DNA of 64,000 bases from Humitalea sp050632385 (GTDB taxonomy: Bacteria; Pseudomonadota; Alphaproteobacteria; Acetobacterales; Acetobacteraceae): assembly GCF_050632385.1 (NCBI RefSeq), contig NZ_CP192599.1, forward strand, positions 5,394,001 to 5,458,000, read 5' to 3'. Position 1 is the first letter of the stretch; each line of letters begins with the position of its first letter. The position numbers were made by a program, and so were the translations under genes. Below, one piece after another: positions 50,213 to 56,909 of this stretch. The notes under the pieces were generated by a model, which saw only the letters and a list, made by a program, of their open reading frames with translations, had not been told where the DNA came from and made no database searches.

Positions 50213-50964
50213 CGCGGGGTGCGTTGCTGCCGTTGATCGGCATCGTCGTGGCACTGCTGGTCTGGGAAGCGGCGGTGCGTGGCTTTGGCGTGCCGGGCTA
50301 CCTGGTGCCCGCGCCATCGGCCGTGTTCGCGGAGATCTGGGATTTCCCGCTGTGGTACGCGCAGCAGGCCGCCTTCACCACGGGGATCACGCTGGCCGGC
50401 TTCGCGGCGGCGGCGGTCTTCGGTGTCGCCTTCGCCATTCTCATCACCGAAAGCCGCACCTTGGAACGGCTGTTGTTTCCGCCCTTCGTCGCGCTGAACA
50501 GCGTGCCCAAGGTGGCCTTGGCGCCGCTGCTGGTGATCTGGTTCGGCACGGGTTCGCCGCCAAAGATCCTGGTGGCGTTTCTTGTCGCGGTCTTTCCCGT
50601 GGTCGTGGATTCCGCCCTTGGCTTGCGCAGCGCGCCGCCGGACGTGCTTGACCTGGCCCGTGCGCTGCGCGGCTCGCGTTGGTCGGTGCTGCTACGCATA
50701 AAATTCTTCGCGGCGCTGCCCTCGATCTTCGCTGGGCTGAAGGTCGCGATGTCGCTGGCTTTGGTTGGTGCGATCGTGGGGGAATTCGTCTCCTCGCAGA
50801 ATGGTCTGGGTCACGTCATTCTTTCGGCGCAGGGCTCCTTCGATACGGCGCGCGTCTTTGCCGCGCTGATGCTGTTGGCCGTGATCGGGATGGCGTTGAT
50901 CGCCCTGGTCGGCTTCGTGGAACGGCGCGCGATGCCGTGGCGCCGTGGTGCAACGGGTCATTGA
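50209..50964 (+). CDS. ABC transporter permease (SsuC/TauC type)
   Basis: The 251-residue membrane protein has about six helices and the EAA motif region VLDLARALRGSRWSVLLRIK followed by FFAALPSIFAGLKVAMSLAL. GYLVPAPSAVFAEIWD is the usual N-terminal phrase of this subfamily. It overlaps the ATPase by 4 bp. A homodimer would form the channel. Confidence 0.92.
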   Translation: MTRGALLPLIGIVVALLVWEAAVRGFGVPGYLVPAPSAVFAEIWDFPLWYAQQAAFTTGITLAGFAAAAVFGVAFAILITESRTLERLLFPPFVALNSVPKVALAPLLVIWFGTGSPPKILVAFLVAVFPVVVDSALGLRSAPPDVLDLARALRGSRWSVLLRIKFFAALPSIFAGLKVAMSLALVGAIVGEFVSSQNGLGHVILSAQGSFDTARVFAALMLLAVIGMALIALVGFVERRAMPWRRGATGH

Positions 50965-50976
50965 AGGAGGCATGTG

Positions 50977-52071
50977 ATGGATAGACGGTCTGTTATGAGT
51001 GGCGGCGGCCTTGCCATCGCGGCCGGGCTTGCGATGCCGGGCGTGGCGCGCGCGCAAACGCCGCAGGTGCGCTGGCGCATGGCGACAGCCTGGCCACGCA
51101 GCCTGGAGACGATCTACGGTTCCGCGGAGGCCTTCTGCCGCCGCGTCGGCCAGATCACCGAAGGCCGCTTCGAAATCCGCGCCTTTCCTGGCGGCGAGCT
51201 GATGCCCGCCTTGCAGACCTTCGATGCCGTGCAAAATGGTTCGGTCGAATGCGGCCATGTGCTGACCTCGAACTTCATCGGCAAGAGCCCGGCCCTCGCC
51301 TTCGACGGCGGCCTGCCCTTCGGCCTGAACGCCCGGCAGCAGATCGCCTGGTTGAACGAGGGCGGCGGCATGGAGCCGATGCGCGCGCTCTTCCGCAAGT
51401 TCAACATCGTGCAGCACCCGGTCGGCAATGTCGGCGTGCAGATGGGCGGCTTCTTCCGGCGCGAGATCAACACCGTGCAGGATCTGTCCGGGCTGAAGAT
51501 GCGCATCGGCGGGCTCGGTGGCCGCATCCTGGCGAAATTCGGCGCGGTGCCGCAGCAATTGCCGGCCAGCGACATTTATTCGGCGCTGGAACGCGGCACG
51601 ATCGACGCGGCCGAATGGATCGGGCCCGCGGATGACGAGAAGCTCGGCTTCCACCGCATCGCGCGCTACTACTACTACCCAGGTTGGTGGGAAGGCAGCG
51701 CGCAGATCACGGCCCTCTGTTCGGCCCCCGCCTGGGCCGCGCTGCCCGACGCGTTCAAGGCGGCCTTCGAGGTCGCGGCGAATGAGCAGGTCATGCTGAT
51801 GCTGGCGCGCTACGATGTCGCCAACCCGCCGGCGCTGCGCCGGATGATCTCCCAGGGCGTGCAGTTGCGGCCGTTCCCGCGACCGGTGATGGAAGCGGCG
51901 TATCGCGCCTCGTTCGAAGTCTTCGACGAGATCGTCGGCGAAAACGAAGATTTCAAGACGCTCTACGCGCCGTGGCGCGCCTTCCTGGAGAACAGCAACA
52001 GCTGGATGCGGGTGGCGGACTTCAACCTCGACGCCTTCCGCTTCTCCAACGCGGTGCCGCCGGCGCGGTAA
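50977..52071 (+). CDS. Orphan TRAP-type solute receptor (DctP/TakP-like)
   Basis: AGGAGG (50965-50970) 6 bp before ATG 50977 fixes the start; 364 residues result. The signal peptide begins MDRRSVMSGGGLAIAAGLAM, a twin-arginine-like pattern. The TRAP receptor fold shows VRWRMATAWPRSLETIYGSA, AFPGGELMPALQTFDAVQNG, LKMRIGGLGGRILAKFGA and IYSALERGTIDAAEWIGPAD. The latter is typical of TakP/alpha-keto acid binding members, with the conserved carboxylate-binding Arg. No DctQ or DctM genes accompany it. It is 12 bp after the ABC permease, so it is co-transcribed. Confidence 0.9.
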   Translation: MDRRSVMSGGGLAIAAGLAMPGVARAQTPQVRWRMATAWPRSLETIYGSAEAFCRRVGQITEGRFEIRAFPGGELMPALQTFDAVQNGSVECGHVLTSNFIGKSPALAFDGGLPFGLNARQQIAWLNEGGGMEPMRALFRKFNIVQHPVGNVGVQMGGFFRREINTVQDLSGLKMRIGGLGGRILAKFGAVPQQLPASDIYSALERGTIDAAEWIGPADDEKLGFHRIARYYYYPGWWEGSAQITALCSAPAWAALPDAFKAAFEVAANEQVMLMLARYDVANPPALRRMISQGVQLRPFPRPVMEAAYRASFEVFDEIVGENEDFKTLYAPWRAFLENSNSWMRVADFNLDAFRFSNAVPPAR

Positions 52072-52078
52072 GGCTGGC

Positions 52079-52116
52079 GCACTTGCGCGCCGGAGATGCC
52101 TCCGGCGCGCAAGTGC
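52079..52116. terminator. Perfect 17-bp-stem hairpin between convergent genes
   Basis: GCACTTGCGCGCCGGAG (52079-52095) and its exact complement at 52100-52116 form a 17-bp stem with a 4-base ATGC loop, 7 bp after the receptor stop. The leftward phosphoribosyltransferase gene ends at 52185. It is the longest perfect hairpin I saw and probably ends transcription in both directions, though there is no U-tract. Confidence 0.65.
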
Positions 52117-52184
52117 TCCAGTGTCGAAGGGGCCTCGGTTCGCGGCCGGCACCAGGCCGTCATGCCGACTGGGTCGTCACGGGT

Positions 52185-52856
52185 TCACCGCGCCATCCGC
52201 GCGGCAGCGGTATCGAGCAGGCGGATCACCTCCGTATCCGCAAGCTGATGGAAGTCGGCGTAGAAGGCGCCGATGCCGTGAAGCGGCCGGGCTTCGTGCA
52301 GGCACACCACGGTATCCGCTTCCGCTCGCATCGCGGCGACGGTGTCGGGCGTCCCGACCGGTACGGCCAGCACCAGGGGCGAGGGGCCACGGCGACGCAG
52401 CGCGCGCAACGCCGCCCGCGCCGTCGCACCCGTCGCCAGGCCGTCGTCCACCACCACCGCGGCGCGGCCGCGCGGGTCGGGACGCGGGCGGTTGGCGACG
52501 TAAAGCAGGCGCCGGCGCTCGATCTCGGCCATCTCGCGTTTGCGTGCCGCCTCGATGAAGGCATCGGTCGCGCCGGTGGCGGCGATGATGTCGTCGTTCA
52601 GCACGGTCTCGGCCTCCCCACCATCGGTCACCGCGCCGATCGCAAGTTCGGCCTGGAACGGTGCGCCGAGCTTGCGCACCAGGATCAGGTCGAGCGGTGC
52701 GCCCAGTGCTTCGGCGACCTCGGCGCCCACGGGCACGCCGCCGCGTGGCAATGCGTAGACGATGGGGCGGACGAGGTGCATCTGCCGCAGCCGCTGGCCC
52801 AGCAACCGCCCAGCCTCGGCGCGATCGGCAAAGCGCGCGGGGGCGTCAGCGAACAT
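52185..52856 (-). CDS. Phosphoribosyltransferase-family protein
   Basis: Met at 52856 gives 223 residues. The PRTase fold has YALPRGGVPVGAEVAEALGA, LILVRKLGAPFQAELAIGAV and the PRPP-binding loop AVVVDDGLATGATARAALRA. The substrate is unknown; such proteins often occur beside, or fused to, small alpha/beta hydrolases in stress regulons. It overlaps the hydrolase stop by 11 bp and follows it on the leftward transcript. Confidence 0.88.
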   Translation of the reverse strand: MFADAPARFADRAEAGRLLGQRLRQMHLVRPIVYALPRGGVPVGAEVAEALGAPLDLILVRKLGAPFQAELAIGAVTDGGEAETVLNDDIIAATGATDAFIEAARKREMAEIERRRLLYVANRPRPDPRGRAAVVVDDGLATGATARAALRALRRRGPSPLVLAVPVGTPDTVAAMRAEADTVVCLHEARPLHGIGAFYADFHQLADTEVIRLLDTAAARMAR

Positions 52857-53523
52857 GGCCGATGTCCTCCACAAGGCAGCCGCGGAACCAGTCCGCGGCC
52901 AACCGGGCCACCTGTTCCAGCGCGTGCGCTTCCTCGAACAGATGGGTGGCCCCCGGCACGATCGCGAGTTCGACGTGGCAGGTCATCCGGGTGCGTGCCC
53001 ATTCGTTCAGCGACAGCACCTGGCGATCGTCGCCGCCGACGATCAGCAGGGTGGGTGCGGTGACCTTGCGGAGCGCCTCCTCACCGGCAAGGTCGGGTCT
53101 TCCGCCGCGAGAGACCACGGCACCGATGGCCGCTTGGTGGGTCGCGGCGGTGACCAGCGCGGCGGCCGCACCGGTGCTGGCGCCGAACAACCCGATCGGC
53201 AGGCCGCGCGTCTCGGCATGATCAGCGAGGTCGTCCACCGCTGCGCCCAGCCGCTGCGCCAGCAGGCCGATATCGAAGATCTTGCGGCGATCGGCGGCCT
53301 CGTCCTCGGTCAGCAGGTCGAAGAGCAGGGTGGCAAGCCCGGCCTGGCGCAAGGCCTCGGCGACCTGGCGATTGCGCGTACTGTGGCGGCTGGACCCGCT
53401 GCCATGGGCGAAGACGACGGTGGCCTCGGCCTGGGCGGGGACCTCCAGCATGCCGGCCAGCCCCATCGGTGGTATGATGATCCGTATGGCGCGATGGCCA
53501 GGATGTGATGGCGAAGCGGACAT
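52846..53523 (-). CDS. Dienelactone-hydrolase-like alpha/beta hydrolase
   Basis: The ATG at 53523 has a very strong ribosome-binding site (GGAGGAGG). The 225-residue hydrolase has TVVFAHGSGSSRHSTRNRQV (oxyanion region), the nucleophile elbow GLFGASTGAAAAL with Ser in GASTG, TLLIVGGDDRQVL (acid) and VPGATHLFEEAHALEQVA (His). Coupled to the phosphoribosyltransferase, a pair known from stress modules in many bacteria. The 205-bp spacer to the HPF-like gene holds an FNR-type box. Confidence 0.88.
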   Translation of the reverse strand: MSASPSHPGHRAIRIIIPPMGLAGMLEVPAQAEATVVFAHGSGSSRHSTRNRQVAEALRQAGLATLLFDLLTEDEAADRRKIFDIGLLAQRLGAAVDDLADHAETRGLPIGLFGASTGAAAALVTAATHQAAIGAVVSRGGRPDLAGEEALRKVTAPTLLIVGGDDRQVLSLNEWARTRMTCHVELAIVPGATHLFEEAHALEQVARLAADWFRGCLVEDIGHVR

Positions 53524-53635
53524 GTCCTCCTCCCGAACTGTCCTGTGCAGGGCGAAACGATGCACGATCGCGCGCGCGAATGCCTTGACCTCGCTCAATC
53601 CTGCGTAGGCCTCACCGGTGTTACCGCGGCACTGA

Positions 53636-53649
53636 TTGACGTCGATCAA
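53636..53649. promoter_or_regulatory. FNR/FixK-type box
   Basis: TTGAC-GTCG-ATCAA differs from the FNR/FixK consensus TTGAT-N4-ATCAA at one position. It lies 79 bp before the HPF-like gene start and 112 bp from the hydrolase start. A weaker relative (TTGAC-CTCG-CTCAA) is at 53585-53598. Genes of this kind are usually induced by low oxygen through FNR or FixK proteins. Confidence 0.6.
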
Positions 53650-53728
53650 GGCCGCGGCTTCTCGGATTGGTATGATCCGCGCCACACGCTGCGCGCCGGC
53701 GTGTTGACATACCAGGGAGGGGACCAGC

Positions 53729-54061
53729 ATGGCCTTGCCGCTGCAAATCACCTTCAAGGGCGTGGCGCGGTCGCCGATACTGCGGGCGCGCATCCGCGGA
53801 CAGGCGCCGATCGCCGAACGTGTCGAGGCCGATATCCCACGCTGCCACATCTCGATCGCGACGCCGCGGCGCAGCGATCACCGGGACCGCATGGGGGCGG
53901 GCCATGAGCGGCAGCCGGGACGACGAAGCGCAACCGGCCACCGCCGCCGACATCACGGCCATACTGGGCGCGATCGACGAGACGATGCTGGCGGACATCC
54001 ACCGCACCGGCGCAAGCGCGGCCGAGGTGCTGGAAGCCTTCACGCGGTTCGAGGGCGATGA
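53729..54061 (+). pseudogene. Truncated HPF/RaiA-like ribosome-associated factor
   Basis: A strong ribosome-binding site (AGGGAGGGGA) precedes ATG 53729. The first 50 residues look like the start of an HPF/RaiA-family protein: LPLQITFKGVARSPILRARI, then CHISIATPRR. After about residue 53 the frame changes to Arg- and His-rich, low-quality sequence (RMGAGHERQPG) until the stop at 54061. Normal members continue with a beta-strand and helix (about 60 more residues) that are missing. This suggests a deletion fused the gene start to the next gene; the frame overlaps the real gene at 53904. It may no longer make a working factor. Confidence 0.6.
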
Positions 54062-54158
54062 CGCCATCGGCCGGGTTGCCCGCCGCGCGGCCAGCGCGCG
54101 GGTGGTCGAGGTCATGGCCATCCTGCAGTCCGCCGACACGGGACCGGAGCGGGATTGA
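53904..54158 (+). CDS. Small conserved-looking protein of unknown function (84 aa)
   Basis: ATG 53904 gives MSGSRDDEAQPATAADITAI onward. The segments LGAIDETMLADIHRTGASAA, EVLEAFTRFEGDD and ASARVVEVMAILQSADT have the helical, acidic look of a compact all-alpha protein I have the impression of seeing in alphaproteobacterial stress clusters. No domain name can be given. It starts within the truncated HPF frame. Confidence 0.6.
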   Translation: MSGSRDDEAQPATAADITAILGAIDETMLADIHRTGASAAEVLEAFTRFEGDDAIGRVARRAASARVVEVMAILQSADTGPERD

Positions 54159-54175
54159 CCGACCCGGCGGTCGGA

Positions 54176-54364
54176 TCAGAAATCCGACACGCGGCCTTTG
54201 CGTTCCCAATCGCCGTAGCGGGTGGGTTCCGGGCCAGCCGGCCCGCCATACTCGGCCGGGGGTTCGGCGGGCGGTGCCGGCTTGGTGACGGCCGGCGCGG
54301 GCGGGACCGGCTTCGCCGCCGGGACGGGTTCGGGGGCGGTTGCCCCTTGAGGTTGCTTCGTCAT
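54176..54364 (-). CDS. SDHAF4-like protein (DUF1674), succinate dehydrogenase assembly factor
   Basis: The 62-residue protein has a Pro/Ala-rich, disordered N-terminus and ends YGGPAGPEPTRYGDWERKGR-VSDF. That ending is the DUF1674 signature of the SDHAF4 family, which in mitochondria assists flavinated Sdh subunit A before complex II assembly. The ATG at 54364 is 41 bp from the divergent htpX start. No sdh genes are in the window. Confidence 0.85.
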   Translation of the reverse strand: MTKQPQGATAPEPVPAAKPVPPAPAVTKPAPPAEPPAEYGGPAGPEPTRYGDWERKGRVSDF

Positions 54365-54404
54365 GCACCCCACTTGGGGGCTTTGGGCGAAAAGGACGAC
54401 CCCC

Positions 54405-55280
54405 ATGGGCGGATATCTGCGAACCACGATCCTGCTGGCTGCCATGACCGCGATCTTCGTCGCCGCGGGGGCGGCGATCGGCGGGCAGGGCGGTGCGCTG
54501 GTCGCGCTGGCCATCGCCGCCGGCATGAACCTGTTCGCCTGGTGGTCCAGCGACCGGGCCGTGCTGCGCATGGAGCACGCCGAACCGGTCGGGCCGGCCG
54601 AAGCCCCCGAGCTGCATGCCATGACCGCGCGGCTGGCCGCCAACGCCGGCCTGCCCATGCCGGCGCTGTACCTGGTGCACGACGACCAGCCCAACGCTTT
54701 TGCCACGGGCCGCAGTCCCAGCAATGCCGCCGTCGCGGTCACCACGGGCCTTCTCCGGAGCCTGCCGGAACGCGAGGTCGCCGGGGTCATCGCGCATGAA
54801 CTGGCCCATATCCGCAACCACGACACGCTGGTCATGACCATCGCGGCGACCCTGGCGGGCGGGATCGGCATGCTCGCCCAGTTCGGCGGGCTTTTCGCGC
54901 GCGGGCGGGGCGACAACGGGCGATCCAACCCGCTGGGCATCATTGGGGTGCTGCTGGCGGTGATCGTGGCGCCCCTGGCCGCGATGATCGTCCAGATGGC
55001 CGTCAGCCGCACGCGTGAGTTCGAGGCTGACCGGATTGGTGCCGAAATCGCCGGCGATCCGCTGGGGCTGGCTGGGGCCCTGCTACGGCTGGAACAGGGG
55101 CGCGACGTGCCGAACCACTACGCGACCCCCGCGACGGCGCATCTGTTCATCGTGAACCCTTTTGCCGGCGGCTTGTCGCGGCTGTTTTCCACTCATCCCG
55201 CCACCAGCGACCGTGTCGCGGCGCTGGAGGCGATGGCGGGTGCCCGCTCCGCGCCGAGGGGCAACCCCTGGGGCCGGTGA
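54405..55280 (+). CDS. htpX: Membrane zinc metalloprotease HtpX
   Basis: Met at 54405 with AAAGGA upstream gives 291 residues; the frame extends to 54363 without support. The protein has two N-terminal helices (ILLAAMTAIFVAAGAAIGG, ALVALAIAAGMNLFAWW), the catalytic zinc motif VIAHELAHIRNHD, a further helix pair (LGIIGVLLAVIVAPLAAMIV) and the third ligand Glu in SRTREFEADRIGAEIAG. HtpX degrades damaged inner-membrane proteins. It is divergent from the SDHAF4-like gene. Confidence 0.93.
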   Translation: MGGYLRTTILLAAMTAIFVAAGAAIGGQGGALVALAIAAGMNLFAWWSSDRAVLRMEHAEPVGPAEAPELHAMTARLAANAGLPMPALYLVHDDQPNAFATGRSPSNAAVAVTTGLLRSLPEREVAGVIAHELAHIRNHDTLVMTIAATLAGGIGMLAQFGGLFARGRGDNGRSNPLGIIGVLLAVIVAPLAAMIVQMAVSRTREFEADRIGAEIAGDPLGLAGALLRLEQGRDVPNHYATPATAHLFIVNPFAGGLSRLFSTHPATSDRVAALEAMAGARSAPRGNPWGR

Positions 55281-55331
55281 TTCAAAATTCACTGGTGCTT
55301 CGTCGCGTGATTACGCTAATCAATCAACAGG

Positions 55332-55844
55332 ATGGGGGATAATCCTGACGCTCTGCATTGGCCACGCCGGCTAGCCCTCGGGCTGCCCTTGCTTTTGGCT
55401 GCCTGTGGCACATCGCGTGCGCCGTCGCGGACCGGCGTGCCAAGTTCGACGGCGGCCGCCGGTGGGCCGATGTCCTGCGTGCCATTCGCGCGGGAACGCT
55501 CCGGGATCGGGCTGCAAGGCGACGCCTGGCAGTGGTGGGACGCCGCCGAGGGCCGCTATCGCCGTGGTCGGGCGCCGCAGCGCAATGCCGTGCTGGTGTT
55601 CCAGCGCACCAGCCGCAACCGCAGCGGCCATCTGGCTGTCGTGGCACGGATCGCGGGCCAGCGGGAAATCCGCGTGGATCATGCCAATTGGGCCAGTGGC
55701 TCGGCACGCGGCCGGATCGCGCGGGATCAGCCGGTGCTGGATATCTCGGCCCGCAACGACTGGTCGCTGGTACGCGTCTGGTATCCGCCGGCGAATGACT
55801 GGGGCAACACCGGCTATCCGACGATGGGTTTCATCTACGCCTGA
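55332..55844 (+). CDS. CHAP-domain lipoprotein (putative cell-wall amidase/peptidase)
   Basis: The 170-residue product has a lipoprotein signal peptide with lipobox LLAAC (Cys25). The CHAP domain shows the catalytic Cys in MSCVPFARERSGI, then GDAWQWWDAAEGRY, NAVLVFQRTSRNRSGHLAVV (His) and IRVDHANW. CHAP enzymes cut peptidoglycan cross-links, here on the outer membrane inner face or periplasm. Its TGA stop abuts the stop of the convergent ABC ATPase gene (TGATCA at 55842-55847). Upstream spacing is about 50 bp to htpX. Confidence 0.85.
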   Translation: MGDNPDALHWPRRLALGLPLLLAACGTSRAPSRTGVPSSTAAAGGPMSCVPFARERSGIGLQGDAWQWWDAAEGRYRRGRAPQRNAVLVFQRTSRNRSGHLAVVARIAGQREIRVDHANWASGSARGRIARDQPVLDISARNDWSLVRVWYPPANDWGNTGYPTMGFIYA

Positions 55845-56909
55845 TCAGCCGGCCAGGATCGCGATGCCGCGTGTGGCGGCGAAGCCGATGCCGACCGCGT
55901 CACCCGCGCGCCGCGCCCGATCCACATTCGGGCAGACCACGAACAGCGTGCCGAGGTCGGTGGTGACGCCGTATTCCATCACCGTGCCGAGGTAGGACGC
56001 CTTTTCGATCACCCCCGGCAGCGCCGCCTCGGGGTCGTCCGCATCCAGGATCGCGACCGCCTCGGGCCGGATGGCGACCGGGACCTCGCCAGTCGGGCGG
56101 CCACGATGCGGCAGATGGAAACTGGCGCGGCCGAGTGCGATCTGCCCGTGGGTGTCGTCGCGCGCCGTCAGCAGCCCGGTGACGCGGTTCGCCTCACCCA
56201 CGAAATCAGCCACAAAAGCGTTTTGCGGCTGTTCGTAGAGGTCGCGTGGCGTGCCGGCCTGGGCGATGATGGCGTTGTTCATCACGATGACCTGGTCCGA
56301 AATCGCCAGCGCCTCGGCCTGGTCGTGGGTGACGTAAACGCCGGTCAGGCCAAGGCTGGATTGCAGGTCGCGGATTTCTTCCCGCATGCGGCGGCGCAGC
56401 CGGGCGTCCAGGTTGGATAGCGGTTCGTCGAATAGCAGTACCGACGGCCGCAGCACGATCGCGCGTGCCAATGCGACGCGTTGCTGTTGCCCACCCGAAA
56501 GTTGCGACGGATTGCGGCCCTCGAACCCCTTCAACCCGACGGTCGCCAGGGCTTCCATCGCGCGGGATTCCGCTTCGGCTTTTGGTGTGCGGGACACGGT
56601 CAGCCCGTACATCACGTTTTCCAGCACGCCCATGTGCGGGAACAGCGCGTAGGACTGGAACACCATCGACACGTCGCGTTCGTTCGGCGGCAGGGCGGTG
56701 ACGTCGCGCCCACCGATCAGCACGCGGCCCTCGCTGGTCTGCTCCAGCCCCGCGATCATCCGCAACGTGGTGGTCTTGCCGCAGCCGGAGGGCCCCAGCA
56801 GCGTGCAGAGCGTCCCAGCCGGCACGGTGAAGGACACATCCCGCACCGCCACCGTCTGGCCATACCGTTTCCAGACATTCTCGAAGCGGACTTCGGCGGC
56901 GCGCATCAT
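55845..56909 (-). CDS. Ferric-iron-type ABC transporter ATPase (FbpC/PotA-like)
   Basis: The 354-residue ATPase has Walker A LLGPSGCGKTTTLRMIAGLE, Q-loop SMVFQSYALFPHMGV, signature QLSGGQQQRVALARAI, Walker B VLLFDEPLSNLD and the H-loop VTHDQAEALAI. The C-terminal TOBE/regulatory domain (VAIRPEAVAILDADDPEAAL) is typical of the CUT1/Fbp/Pot group. The ATG at 56909 overlaps the permease stop. Ferric iron or 2-aminoethylphosphonate are the usual solutes of this architecture. Confidence 0.9.
   Translation of the reverse strand: MMRAAEVRFENVWKRYGQTVAVRDVSFTVPAGTLCTLLGPSGCGKTTTLRMIAGLEQTSEGRVLIGGRDVTALPPNERDVSMVFQSYALFPHMGVLENVMYGLTVSRTPKAEAESRAMEALATVGLKGFEGRNPSQLSGGQQQRVALARAIVLRPSVLLFDEPLSNLDARLRRRMREEIRDLQSSLGLTGVYVTHDQAEALAISDQVIVMNNAIIAQAGTPRDLYEQPQNAFVADFVGEANRVTGLLTARDDTHGQIALGRASFHLPHRGRPTGEVPVAIRPEAVAILDADDPEAALPGVIEKASYLGTVMEYGVTTDLGTLFVVCPNVDRARRAGDAVGIGFAATRGIAILAG

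Noticed and set aside
53585..53598. Second FNR-like box TTGAC-CTCG-CTCAA
   Set aside because: Two mismatches to the consensus; too weak to list separately, though it might assist the better site.
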